Of a stretch of 64,000 nucleotides of DNA, positions 1 through 11,500 are shown in pieces. Position 1 is the first letter of the stretch. Each line of letters opens with the position of its first letter. The DNA comes from Linaria vulgaris (lineage: Eukaryota > Streptophyta > Magnoliopsida > Lamiales > Plantaginaceae). Under the pieces are notes generated by a model. That model did no database searches. It saw only the letters and a list, made by a program, of their open reading frames with translations, and was not told the DNA's origin. The DNA is taken from contig OX415254.1 of assembly GCA_948329865.1 (NCBI GenBank), positions 61,317,059-61,381,058 on the forward strand, written 5' to 3'. The position numbers and the translations under genes were made by a program.

Positions 1-1276
1 ATTTGAATTTAGGAGACATACAAGTGCACTCTCAATGTGAAATCTAATTATCAACTTATCCGGCCCTCATTCTTGTGAGAGAAAGACGCTAATTCTAGCC
101 CTCATTCTTGTGCTTTCTTCAAAGACTCTCTTTGATTTCTAGAGAAACATGAAGGCCTGGAACATAAAAGCACATAAAATTTTAGCCATGAAGAGCACTT
201 AGGAACAAAAGTGCATAATTTTTGTCGAGATGGGATACGAATGTAGGGAGAAAAAGTAACCGTGAGTTGTAGCCAATAGGGTCGTTTGGATATCCCTTTT
301 CTATGTCCCCTTCCTCCTTTTATTTAGTTACCCAAACTTAGTTCCCAACTTCGTGTTTGATGAATCCCTTATTCGTTTTTGCATGATTGTCATGTTTGTG
401 GTGCATACGACGGAGGATGGTTAGGCATGGTGGTGAGGGAGATAGGTGAAGCTCAGTGATGATGACACAAGGCGGTGAAGAGTAAATTTAAGGATGAAAT
501 TGGTGGTGGAGTTGAAGGCAGTGAAGCCAGTAGAGATGGGTGAATTAGAATAGGTGAAAATCTTACATCACTATCATTATTACATAGTAAGATTTGTGTA
601 ATATTATGAGAACGAATTTATTATCTTCTAGAGAAATGCTAGTTCAAGATGAACTTTTCCCATAAACATTATTCGAAGTCACTGCATTAAAGGGGAAATC
701 AACATTAAAACCATAAAACGATGAGGATCACAGCATATTCCTAAGGTTAGACATGGACTCCGACTCCGAGTTCCTAATGGGATTGCAAAATTTGGCGAAT
801 TTGGTTTTAAAAGATTATTGTTGAGGGCCTTGAGGCTCTACTATTGAAGCAAAGGCACGTCACAGAATTCGGTTTTAGAGAATAACAATCAGTTTCTTGA
901 TCTTCCAAGATACAGTAAATCAGAACAATCGTTTTGCTCATAAGAGTGCAAAACAGTTGACTTTAAATAATGGATTCCCCGATTGTGATATTTTTCTTGT
1001 TTCAAATGACTGATTATTGTAAAAAAACTAACACTGAGTGCAAATATTTCAACCAGAAGATTTTTGCCCAATCCATTCTTTAGCAAAACCTCTGGATTTC
1101 TCTGAAGAAGACAGCCCAAAAGATTTTTTTAGAAACCATTTAATACCAATCTATCAAGATTCTGATTAGCTCTCGCATTTCGATTTGATTCAACTGCACT
1201 ATTATACTAAATAGACATAAACCGGTGTACGGTAAATGTAAAAACACAGTACTTCACAATGTCAGAATGAACCAAA
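1..1276. other. Intergenic, downstream of the PII gene
   Basis: No gene is supported here. The stretch is AT-rich with many stops in all frames. A 15-base direct repeat (GCCCTCATTCTTGTG) occurs at about 63 and 98. The last few hundred bases should include the 3' untranslated region of the minus-strand PII gene, but I see no decisive polyadenylation site. Confidence 0.5.
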
Positions 1277-3668
1277 CTAAGCAGACGATCCATTAGAGAA
1301 CATGTCGGCCCGTCCTCCCACCATCCTCTCAGCCTTCTCCCCTCGCTCACCTGCATTTAGAATACTCTTCCTTCATATACAGCAACTGAAGGCCAGACTA
1401 GCAAAGAAAAACAAATGTTTTTAAGAACAACAGATGGCAAGAGAGGCTACGGGAGTTTACCAGTGCGGATTCTTATTACATCAGCAACAGGCACCACTGC
1501 ATAGTTAACAAAGCCATTAAAGTTTACAACATTTGATCAAATTCTATAATATCCAAAACAAAGAAGAGAATAAGAGATCGTCATCTGAAATGTAATTTAG
1601 AATGTTTGTTTTTACAGTTTTTTCCAGAGAATATTAAGCTGTATTTTTTTTACTTTATTTTTTAGCGTGTTACGTATAATTTAGTTTGCCACAGCACTTC
1701 AGTAGGCTGATGTTTTAAGTCAATTATTGAAAGTCAAAAACTAAAGGATGACACGATTATGAACAAAATAAAGAAAAACTTTTTTCAGTCACGAGATTTC
1801 CCTTGCAGTCAAATGAGAAAAGACCAAAAAAAAGCCGCCTCTAAATTTCCATCTGTGAGGCTATTCAACTACAATCTGGAGATCTGAATTAAAAGAAAAA
1901 CTTCGGCAGCTTAGGAAACAGCAACTTTATAACTTCTCATACATTAATATTTATGCCATGAAACTTTATAGTTTATAATCAGTTTCCTATCCTAATATTT
2001 ATGTCATCTATACAGTTCACATATTTTAAGATATAACTTGCCACTCAAATTTGCAAAATCCAATCCAAATGAAACTACAATGCTCTAATTGTTAAAATAT
2101 CAGCTTGCAACCAAAACTAACTGAAAAAGTAAGAATATTTGTACCGAAAATCTTCCCGTCACCAATCTCTCCTGTTCTAGCCTCCTCTATAATCTTGTCT
2201 ATTACTGCATCAACCTTAATCAACAATTGCCGAAGTTAGCAACTTTCTAAGAGGTTCACATGGTCATACAAATGGGGTTAAACTGCTACATGTTCTATGA
2301 CATGGACGTGGACTAATATAAATATTTCTGTAGATTTGTTACCTGGTCTTTGCTCACAACAATCTCCATCTTAACTTTAGCAACAAAACTGTCCTCTGAA
2401 AATTCGGATCCTGAATAGGGCAAACATTAAAAGAATCAAAACGAGGTCTTCCTATTGGAACTTTTATACTAAAGTAAAATTAAAAGTAACAACTGAACGG
2501 ACAATTTTCATGTGAAAACATGTGGCATAAAACCAATAAGACAACTCGAACATGCTAAGCAAGGACTCCGCACTCGACACAACTCGGAATACATCTCACG
2601 CATAGACTTTATTCGGGCGAGGAAACTTGTAATGAATATATACCAGCTTGCCTTTCTGTCAAGCCACCTTGAGAGCCAAATCCCCGTACATCAGAGACGG
2701 TAACGCCACGAATTCCCATTTTCAACAAGGCCTACATTTCATCATTCAAAAGACTTTGAGTGAAAACCTCGAATATTTACAGCATCATCAAAATAAGAAT
2801 GTCTTCCAGCCAAGCAAAACACTAAGCCTCACAACCAAACACAATTTCCGTTATGGAACGTGGATGCTTGCATCCTAAAACACGTGTAGCGGTTCATATC
2901 TTCGTTTGCAGGATTTTTAATGTCATACCCTTTCACACAATGATTTCGCGCATCGAGGCTACAACAACTGAAAAACATCATTCAACTTTATCGAAATATC
3001 CATGAATGATATCATGATGATAACGTTCAAGGCCGCATATTCAAGACCCCTGTCGCACATTCAACTAAGGTGCTACAAGCATTAAGACAGCATTCACAAG
3101 TAGGGTTGGGCATTTCATATGAACTTCTTTGTAGCATAAGCAAAAACCAACAACACCACCTTCGGCTAAAACTAATACAAAACAATTTAAGAATCCTTAC
3201 CGAGGAAACCTGTTGGATCCTCCAGGGTCTAAACCGTCCCAAGTAGAGCAGCACAAGGTTCACAAATTACACAAAAATGGATCACAAATTACTCAATGTC
3301 GTTTTTCAATAATAATAAATAAAAAGAAAGATAAAAGAGTAATTAATAACCTGAGAATAGCTTCGACTTTGTAGAAGTTGGCGTCAGGTATGCATTCTAC
3401 ACAAAAAGGAGGCAATTCAACAAACAGTTGAAAGACAGTGATTAATACATAAATAAACGAATCAAAGTAATAATTGTTGACCTGGAGAAATGTGAGCCCT
3501 AACAATTGGAAGAGATGAAGCATTGGCATGGGTGGCGAGAGTGATCGGAGAAGGACGGAGGAGTTGTTGTTTGAGGGGACGAGTGAGTGAAATGGAAGCC
3601 AATTGAGGAAGCCGAGAATGAAGGCCACTGACGGCGGCGTTGGGTTTCACAATTGAGGTGGTTGCCAT
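1277..3668 (-). CDS. GLB1: Chloroplast nitrogen regulatory protein P-II (PII/GLB1), eight exons
   Basis: The protein is a trimeric plastid signalling protein that senses 2-oxoglutarate, ATP/ADP and, in plants, glutamine, and controls N-acetylglutamate kinase (arginine synthesis) and acetyl-CoA carboxylase. I read the coding exons on the minus strand as 3668-3482, 3396-3351, 3228-3201, 2731-2644, 2410-2343, 2214-2145, 1496-1461 and 1350-1277. All introns are GT-AG, and the total is 597 nt or 198 residues, close to the roughly 196 of Arabidopsis PII. Residues 1-62 are Ser/Thr/Arg-rich and fit a transit peptide. Family landmarks follow in order: NFYKVEAILRPWRIQQVSS, LLKMGIRGVTVSDVRGFG, the T-loop GGLTERQAGSEFSED, FVAKVKMEIVV, ARTGEIGDGKIF, VADVIRIRTG and the plant C-terminal Q-loop segment GERGEKAERM. 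No break is seen. The start region is duplicated at about 41,490, where the rest of the gene is missing. Confidence 0.95.
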
Positions 3669-3895
3669 CGGAGGTGACGCTGACTGAGCTGCCTGTGTAT
3701 TTTTTAAGATTTTACTTTGAACTAAAATTGAAAGGGAAATTATACTAAGTACTTTTTGTTGTCTCTACTTAACTTAGCTGCAGCCTGCAGCTGCGATGCC
3801 CAATTCTTTTCTTGCCCACCATCGTCATAGCTCAGGCCCACCCAAGAGTTATTATAAAAAAAAAAAGGTCTATGAGCTTACTTTGTCCTCGTTTT
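3655..3895. repeat. Segmental duplication block a, copy 1 (PII start and upstream region)
   Basis: This block matches 41,480-41,680 in the same orientation. Shared words include GTTGCCATnGnAGGTGAC (the PII start codon on the minus strand), CTAnAATTGAAAG and GCCCAnnTCTTTTC. It holds the proximal promoter of the PII gene. I see no clear TATA box at the expected distance. Confidence 0.7.
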
Positions 3896-3902
3896 GCAAT
3901 TT

Positions 3903-5147
3903 GCGGTGTGCAAAACGACATTATCGTATAGGTATATGAGAAGTTAGATTATGTAATTTGAAATTCACACTGTTTGCCATATCAAGTTATTTCGATGAGA
4001 TTCGGTAATTATTGAGCTCGATTCGGTACTTTCGATCGATTCAGTATTTTTTGCCAAACTTTTCTTGAATATCACAATATCTTTCTTTTAATTAGTATAT
4101 CCTTGGCTATTGAAAAAGAGTTATGTTCGTCTCAAAATTAGAATCGTTTTCATTCCTTAAAGTGTCATCTTTTCATTACAAGAACAAACAAACAAAAAAA
4201 AAAGATTAAAATAATCCATCATTGTACCGAACAGTTGGTGTTAAGATTAGTCATGTGATTGGCTATGTGAGGTAGGATATCTATACAAACAAAACAACAC
4301 AGGTAGTAACAGTTGCCTTTTATAAGGTCTCGACTTTCCCCTTTGTCACTATCTCGCCCAACATAGTTTTCGCCTATCAGGAACAAGCGCATATCCAAGT
4401 CTTTTATTCAGTTGAATTAGATCTAGTTGCGCTTATTACTGAGGCGAAAGAAAAGAGCAAGATACCGCTACAAAGCTGGAGATTCTTACATAGAAACAAG
4501 CGAGCATAGGCCTATAGCGCACACACCCAGTAAGAAGTGTTTTCCTTGGCAAAGCCATGAAGCATAATTGTGTGCCTCTCCATAGCCCCTCTATGCTCAA
4601 TAGACTATAAGTACCAAACGCAAGCACCTGATTTGGGAGCTTGCTATGTAATTTCTTAAAGAATGAAAATGTGAACCTTAGCGAATTCATATTTTAAACT
4701 AGCCTCATCGACTGATATTCAACCAATAATTGAACTGAGAACAAGCTACGACGAGTATAAGATATATATTATCAAGAATGCAACAATATGCCATTAATTT
4801 AACTCTAAAACTCCATAATTTAACATGAATATCAAAAATACCACATGACATTCAACAAAAATGAAAAAACTAACTAATCACCAAATCATCACAACCAAAT
4901 TATAAATTCTTCACTCATCCATAAAAAATAATTGTGAGCGAAATTTTATGAAATAAACAAGTTTTGCAAAGTACCATAATATCATCCATCACACGATATC
5001 ATAATATTCAAGTCTCCAAGTATCATATTTGGTATTTGATAACCGATTATTTGTCGGTTCATTTAAATGATCCAGTAAACGATTTGTACCAATGGATACA
5101 ATTATCAATGATTTGACCGACCTAACTCGTTCTGCACACCTCTATTG
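3903..5147. mobile_element. hAT-like non-autonomous element 1
   Basis: The ends are inverted: GGTGTGCAAAACGA on the left and TCGTTCTGCACACC on the right. GCAATTT flanks both sides (3896-3902 and 5148-5154), consistent with an 8-bp target duplication with one change. The paralogous locus near 41,680 reads ACAATTTAAGAGC without the element, so it is an empty site. The interior carries runs such as ATTCGGTA and CATTTAAATGATCC, shared in opposite orientation with the element at about 30,025-30,745. No transposase frame is present; small ORFs inside are not supported as genes. Confidence 0.6.
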
Positions 5148-5593
5148 GCAATTTAAGAGCTAATTATTTTCTATTTTGTCAAAATGCTAACCTAACCAAA
5201 ATATTACTAAACATACTTTTCTGGATGTGCAATTAAGAGAGATAGCACACATCCAGACATGATAGAAATATCGCATCACTTCAATTTATAATACTCTATC
5301 TTGATCTTTGAGTGTCCTGCTTTGAAATGTATCTCAAGTATTAATTCGGTAAGTTTTTCCTTGTCTTTTTTCTAGAATGAGTGGAAGTCTGGGATATGTG
5401 ACATGTAGCGTCGCCTTTGTCGTCGTGTGGTATAATTCTCGACCAAGTGTAAACTTTTCCTTGTATTTCCCACGACTTTCCCCCATTCCGTGAAGGAGAT
5501 CGTCTCTTCTTCATATCGAGAAATATGTGTTCCCAAATCTCTTTTGTCAAAGAGGCGATCATTTCTATAATATGTATAAATAACCAAATAGCA
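5148..5593. repeat. Segmental duplication block b, copy 1
   Basis: This is collinear with 41,680-41,900 plus 42,691-42,995. Shared words include CAATTTAAGAGCTAA, TTGATCTnTGAGTGT, TTCTAGAAnGA, CGACTTnCCCCCA and CGAGAA. In copy 2 the block is split by a LINE tail; in copy 1 it is interrupted on its right by element A. No gene is seen. Confidence 0.65.
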
Positions 5594-6026
5594 ATTATTT
5601 CTATAATTGGTTCGTTCTTCGAAGGGGTAGTTTAGTTTTTTACCTCGGTTAGTTAAGTTAGTTATAACCGTGTATTTTAGCCGGTTGGAGCTCGGATCAA
5701 GTTAGCAATGGGAATGCGGTTATATCTGTACGATCAATGTTTTATAAACGATCAATGTTTTATAAACTGATATGGGAACTGCGATTTAGCTCAATTTTTG
5801 ATTCCAGATTCTCTCCTCTCTTGTAACACTCATAATCAATAAATCTCATCTCTCCTCCATTGGATTAGGTCAAATCATGCATCGTGATTTGATTGAACCA
5901 AGTAAAATCGATTGCGTTTCTCTATTTTTTCTTGCATTGTTCTTGTTGCAGATTCATTGTATTTTTTAGATTAATTTGCATTTGTTGTGTTCGAATCCGA
6001 TTCTAAATTTGAGATCAAACTTTAAG
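5594..6026 (+). repeat. 5' LTR of element A
   Basis: It matches 24,158-24,546, sharing TCGAAGGGG, CGTGTATTTTAGC, TGTACGATCA, TTGTAACACTCAT and GAGATCAAACTTTAA. The left edge is eroded. A short direct repeat (CGATCAATGTTTTATAAA) is seen twice near 5730-5765. Right after it, ATTGGTA resembles the start of a tRNA-Met primer-binding site, but the rest is changed. Confidence 0.7.
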
Positions 6027-6048
6027 AATTGGTAAGGTGAACGTGGAG

Positions 6049-6204
6049 ATGTTGACGACAAATTTTGATGCTGAAAAGTTCATTGAATTGAACGACTTTG
6101 GATTCTGGCAATTGAAGATGGGAGCTCTTCTAGTACAACAAGGTCTGGTTGATGCGTTTGCTGAACTGAGTATTGATAAAGATATGGATGAAAAATTGTA
6201 GAGA
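6049..6204 (+). pseudogene. Element A gag, N-terminal fragment
   Basis: The frame encodes a copia UBN2-type gag start: MLTTNFDAEKF, then FGFWQLKMGALLVQQGL, matching the usual FxGxNxFxxWxxxMxxLLxQxGL pattern. It ends in a TAG just before the first inserted element. The rest of gag resumes at 8056. Confidence 0.7.
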
Positions 6205-7043
6205 TTGATGGGAGCGTGCGTAGATGTAAATATAATAGAATATATTTTAGCATAAAATTATTACACCTAAATCCCACTATGTCGCAAGTGCACGAATCAA
6301 GTAATAATAAAATGGTAAGTATAGTTATGAACCAAGTATCGTATCCCAAGGGAGTGATGGTTGTATGTATGAATCACTTAAATGCAAAAATACTAATTAC
6401 TGTCACTTTCTTTTCTCTTGTGTTTGCCAAATATGATGAATGCTACGAATGTTCTTTATGCTAAGAATGCTTAATCTAAAATGCAATGGACTAATTTAAA
6501 AATGTAGGAATGATCAAATATCTTTTTGGGTTTTGTGGTTTTTAAATACAAGAAAACAACTAAACTACCTAATCTGATGCAAGTTATTAAGTTAATGATG
6601 TTGGAAAGATGAGAGATTAACTAATGCTAAACTAAACTAAACTAAACTAAACTAGGACTAGAATGATTGATTGATTGCTATTAGGTTGTGAACAATTGTT
6701 GAAAAGATTGTTTAGAGGTCGGGTTTCACAATGACTTAACTTAGTAGTTCATAGACAAACCACCTATATTTACTTACATTGCTTGATAGTTATTTGATAT
6801 TTGCATGTCTAATGGGTTTGTGACATATGCAAGGAGCTATCCCAACCACGTCTCTATGAGTCTCTAATAACCTACCGTGTTAACGGAATCAGCCCAATTG
6901 TCAATTGTTTTAGAAGAGATATCAAATCTTCAATCTAATTAACTCATCTGAATCATGCTAACAAAACGTACATAGTCAAAATTGATCTAGTGTGATCTAA
7001 AGGTTGTGCAATAGTTGCTTTCGCAAATCCATAGTCACAAATC

Positions 7044-7061
7044 ACACACACACACATACGC

Positions 7062-7122
<61 letters not shown>
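7044..7122. repeat. CA/TA microsatellite
   Basis: This is a CA-dinucleotide run with a few interruptions (ACATACGCACACGC) followed by a TA run, lying inside the first unclassified element. Short ORFs of repeated His/Thr or Val/Cys across it are artefacts of the repeat. Confidence 0.95.
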
Positions 7123-7690
7123 ACTCCATTAGCATTCTACACTTTGGGTGGCCCCACTCGGATGCTTTCGTTTTATCCCAGCGAGAGTAAGGTTAGTTAC
7201 ACAACATAAGTAACTATTCAATCTAGACATTAAAGGTCATCAAACAGACATCAAGTAAAGCAAATAAATATACTCATAATATCAGAGTTACTCCCCTACT
7301 CTAAACAACGAGTAGGTTAGCTCCTCATAGTCACGAGTTCAACAAACAACAAAGATGTAAATATCATAAACAAAGTAAAACGCTAAAGAAAAACTTCTCG
7401 GATCCGGTGGAACGTTGTTGCTTGACTCTTTTCGTACTCCCTTTTGCTATCTTCTTCTTCACTAATTATCTTCTCTCAAACAATGACTTGACTAATCTGA
7501 ACAAGACTTTGATGGTGTTTTCTCTCTTGTGACAACTCAGAGGGTTTATTCTCTCTGAAAGTGGTGGAAAAGTGGTTTTGAGAATTATGAGCGTGGTATG
7601 CCCTAACTGCTGAACGTGGCCTCCTATTTATAGTTTTTCTCTGCTTTGGGCTGCATTTTAGGGTTTCTAACTTGCGGCCCAATTTTCCTC

Positions 7691-7765
7691 CAGCGCGATG
7701 TGGCCTTGATTGCGCGCCACCCGCGCGATGTGGCCTTGATTGCGTGCCACCCGCGCGACGTGGTG
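7691..7765. repeat. GC-rich tandem repeat, period about 31 bp
   Basis: The unit GCGCGATGTGGCCTTGATTG followed by CGnGCCACCC is present twice and a third, diverged time. It stands out strongly from the AT-rich surroundings. Related GC-rich stretches sit at the equivalent place in the other two copies (about 10,110-10,215 and 39,290-39,385). Confidence 0.8.
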
Positions 7766-8055
7766 TTTATCACACTACCTTCTGATTTCATCCATGCGGT
7801 CTCCTGGTGTCTTCTCTTTAATCACGCTATATTCGGTATTTCCTCTTTTTGCAGTGCCGTAGCGCTTGAACGTACTGAAATAGTATCTCTGTCCAACTAT
7901 TGTTCAAAAAATCCATTTTGGGCCTCGTTTAGCCTCGTTTTGTCTTGACTCCTTGAATATCTAAGAAAACATGAAATAATACTAAAATAAGTAAATGTGC
8001 TATCATAAGTATTCAAAAGCATAAGTAAATAGATACCTAAATCACGCTAATGAGA

Positions 8056-8905
8056 CACTTATGCACACAATGTGATCATTCTCTGTCTCGAAGATAAAGT
8101 GCTTAGACAAGTGTCTAAGGAGAGATCTGCAACTGCGGTTTGTAATAAGCTTGAGAGCTTATACATGAACAAATCTCTGGTAAATCGCATCTACCTAAAA
8201 CAAGCTTTGTACCCTTTTAAAATGCAAGAAGATAAATCTGTTAAAGAACAAATGAATGCATTTAACAAGTTGATTCTGGATCTAAAAAATATTGATGTTA
8301 TGTTAGATGATGAGGATCAGACATTGTTCTTTATTAAGTTCATTACCATAATAATATGCTCACTTTAAAGACACTTTTATGTATGGTAGAGATATGTTGA
8401 TATTGAATGAAGTTCTATCTGCACTAAACTCTAGAAAATTAAATCAGAGAAATGAGTCTAAGGTTGTGGCTGAAGGTGAATGACTGGTGGTTAAGAGTAA
8501 GGCAAGTAAGAAAGGAAACAAGAATGATATAAAGAAAAAATAATTCAAACTCTGAAAAGGATTCTAGAAACCGTAACAGTAGCATAAGGTGTTATAATTG
8601 TCACAATGAGAGACAAACCAAAAGATTTTGTCCTGATGGGCAAAAGAATTAGGCTGGTGATAAGACCAAGGATTCTAGTAATGCTGCTATAACACATGAT
8701 GGCCATGAATCAACTGGTGTTTTGGTGGTGTCTGGCCTTGATCTATAGATGGAATGGGTGAAGGATTCAGGGTGCTCATGTCACATGACACCTCATAAAG
8801 AATGGCTTGAGGATTATGAGGAGAAGGAGGTAGGATCTTATTAGGAAACAAAAAATCATGTAAGATATCTGGTGTTGGTACTGCAAGACTTTAGATTACA
8901 TGATG
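8056..8905 (+). pseudogene. Element A gag C-terminal half, zinc knuckle and protease fragment
   Basis: Gag resumes with KVLRQVSKE, LESLYMNKSLVNRIYLKQ and DEDQTLFF, all typical of Tork/Tnt1 gag. A frameshift follows near 8345. A degenerate zinc knuckle CYNCHNERQTKRFC lies near 8590, and a copia aspartic protease motif (WVKDSGCSCHMTPH) near 8757. Further stops show that it is dead. Confidence 0.7.
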
Positions 8906-8909
8906 AAAG

Positions 8910-10433
8910 CATGATGCGTATTTCACTTTAGATCTGAGGAATACACACTTTTTGCAAGTATATGATTCAAGTAATAACAAAATAGTAAGTAAGTATAACT
9001 AACCAAGTATCGAATCCCAAGAGAGTATGGATCTTTTGGTAGCAATCCAAATTGTTGAACTTTGTGAACGAACTAATGCTTTGAATATTTTAAATGAAAT
9101 AGAAATATTAAAAGGAAATAAAGACAAGCCTATTCTACTAGCAAATGTAAACAAGACAGGATTTAATTGATTGATTGAGTTTTGGTTGTAAAACAGATTA
9201 AGAAAATTGTATCTAGGAGGTGGATTTCGTTAATATTGGATGCAGGGGTATTTCATAGACAAAATACCAATGACTCCTATGTAGCCTCTTTCTATTGAAT
9301 CTTATTTTGTTCTCACGATGTTTGATTAATTAAGCGCACTTTTGTATCACTCAAAGAACCCTCTAATTCCTAATATGTAAGGTCGTTAAGAATTTTCTCC
9401 TCTCCAGAAATTCACCATGTCATAGGATCCCTACAGAGTTTTAGAAGAGAATTAGAGTTGACAACTATAGCCCGGATTCCTTGGTGAATGCTAGTGCCGA
9501 AGGTCTAGAGATTTATTTGCCTGATCTACTATGTTAGCATTGCGTTAACAGTCTCCTATGCATGATTCAACATAATACAAAGCACCTCAACATCACTATA
9601 TCGATTCAAAGGAACACGTGTGTCAATCATACCAAGTAGCATAAGCAACAAATAAAATTCAACAAAACAACGTCTTCAATAAAACTAATCAAAACATAGG
9701 TTCAAGGTGCATCCATATGAGACAACTACATCCTCTCCCAGATACTAAGAGATTTATCTACTCAGGATCGTAACGTAAGAACAATAAATCATATTCAAGT
9801 TAAGTAGTAAAGAAAATGAAAGATTAAACTCCTGATCTCAATGAGATTTTGATGTGGCTTCTCCTTTGTTGCTCTTTACTTCCCTCATTCTCTTGACTTC
9901 TTGATCTTTTGATCACCTTCTCCTCTCAACAACGATTGTAATACTTCGAATGATGGAATTATCGCTATGAATGTCCTTTATTCATTGTAATCGTGGTATG
10001 CACTCTCTCTTCTATGCGTCGTTCATCCTTTTCTATTTATAAGAGTGTCTAGTTGCCTTAGTTTCATGAATAGTCGCAACTTAGACTGCAGAGTAGGTGG
10101 GTGTTGCCCTAGAATCGCGCGACGTGATGTGTTCCACTGCTTATGCGTGCCATCACGCCACTCCCTATATCACCTCCGCGGTATTCCGCATTGCTATGTT
10201 GGTGGCACGACCTCCTGGTCCTCCTATGTTATAGCGCGACTAGCTGTGCTGTAGAGCTCCTTCCTTGTGTCATCATTCATGTGCTAAAATCCCTATAATA
10301 AGCCTTGTTTTGCTTTGACTCGACTAAAACTACAAAAATGATAATACGAGACTAAAATAAGTAAAAATGCCACAAAGATTATGCAAAAGTATAAGAAATC
10401 TAGTACTAAAATTGCTATAGTTTATCGCTCATC
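8910..10433 (-). mobile_element. Unclassified non-autonomous element, copy 2 of 3
   Basis: It is flanked by AAAG on both sides (8906-8909, 10,434-10,437). Removing it rejoins the element A frame at HDES / TSLPTEVRYIPELK, so the boundaries are well supported. The ends are weakly inverted (CATGATGCGTATTT against GATGAGCGATAAA). It carries CAAGTAATAACAAAATAGTAAG and ACCAAGTATCGAATCCCAAG like copy 1, a TCTCCAGA...TAGGATCCC zone and a GC-rich segment (10,110-10,215). No coding capacity is seen. Confidence 0.7.
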
Positions 10434-10437
10434 AAAG

Positions 10438-11500
10438 TACTAGTCTGCCAACAGAAGTAAGATACATTCCAGAGTTGAAGAGGAATCTAATTTCTCTTGA
10501 AGAACCTGACCTGAAGAGGTTCATTTCAAGTGTACTGAATGAGTGTTAAAGGTGTTCACTGTTTCTCTAGTTGTGATGAGAAGCTTCAGAAAGAATGGTT
10601 TATACACTTTGGAAGGAAATGTAGCGCTTGGTGTTGCAGCAGCTGCATCAACACATGAATTAAGTAAGACTGAGCTCTGGCACATAAGACTTGCTCATGT
10701 CAGTGAGAAAGATCTTGTGAAGCTAGGTAAACATGGATTATTTAGTGATGATAAGCTGGAGAAACTCAGTATCTATGAAGAATGTGTTTGGTAAAGCTTG
10801 CAAGTGAAGTTTGGTATTGGACAACACATAACTAAAGGAATGTTGGATTACATTCATGTAGGTCTTTGGGGTCCTTCAAGTACTCAGTCTCATGGTGGAG
10901 CTAGATATTTTATGTGTATTGTAGATGACTTCTCAAGGAAAATATGAATATATATCTGGAAAACAAAAGATGAAACATTTTAAGCTTTTAAAGTCTTGAA
11001 GAATTTGCTTGAGAATCAGACCGAAAGAAAGGTGAAAAAGTTGAGAAATGATAACATATTGGATTTTTGCTCTGATTAGTTCAATGAGTTCTGCAAGAGT
11101 CAGGGTATTGCAAGGCATAGAACAGGGGCTGGAACTCCACAACAAAATGGACTAGCCTAGAGGTTTAATAGAACACTTTTAGAGAGGTTCAGGTGTATGC
11201 TGAGAAGTGCAAACCTGCCTAAGGCATTCTAGGTTGAAGCTGTTACAAGAGTTGCTTATCTGATCAACATGAGTCCCTCTGTTGCATTGAAATTTAAAAC
11301 TCCTGAAGAAGTGTGGACTGGACATACAACAGTCTATCACACTTGAAAGTGTTTGGATGTGTGCTCACATCAAGCAGGATAAGTTGAAGCCAAGAGCTTT
11401 GAAGTGGATGTTTATAGGGTATCCTGAGGGTGTGAAGCCTTTAAGCTTTGATGCTTGGAGCCTAGTTATAGAAGGTGCATTATAAGCAAAGTTGTAGTCT
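10438..11500 (+). pseudogene. Element A protease end and integrase, degenerate
   Basis: It opens with TEVRYIPELKRNLISL (end of protease/gag-pre-integrase), then LWHIRLAHVSEKDLVKLGKHG (integrase zinc domain) and, with shifts and stops, the integrase core (YFMCIVDDFSRK, RTGAGTPQQNGLA). Many TAG/TGA codons break it. Confidence 0.7.

Larger units (their letters stand above)
6205..8051 (-). mobile_element. Unclassified non-autonomous element, copy 1 of 3
   Basis: About 1.85 kb splits the gag of element A and is flanked by GAGA (6201-6204, 8052-8055). It shares its layout with 8910-10,433 and with the reverse of 39,130-40,650: near one end CAAGTGCACGAATCAAGTAATAAnAAAAT then ACCAAGTATCGnATCCCAAG, and near the other end a GC-rich stretch and AAAATAAGTAAA. 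On the minus strand a TATA-like CTATAAATA near 7630 precedes a leader-like region. The ends are only weakly inverted (TTGATGGGAGCGTG against ATTAGCGTGATTT). No transposase is seen. Confidence 0.65.

Noticed and set aside
4436..4690. 84-codon minus-strand frame
   Set aside because: It lies within the hAT-like element; no motif, and length is expected by chance.
6953..7209. His/Thr-repeat and Val/Cys-repeat reading frames
   Set aside because: They are read through a CA/TA microsatellite.
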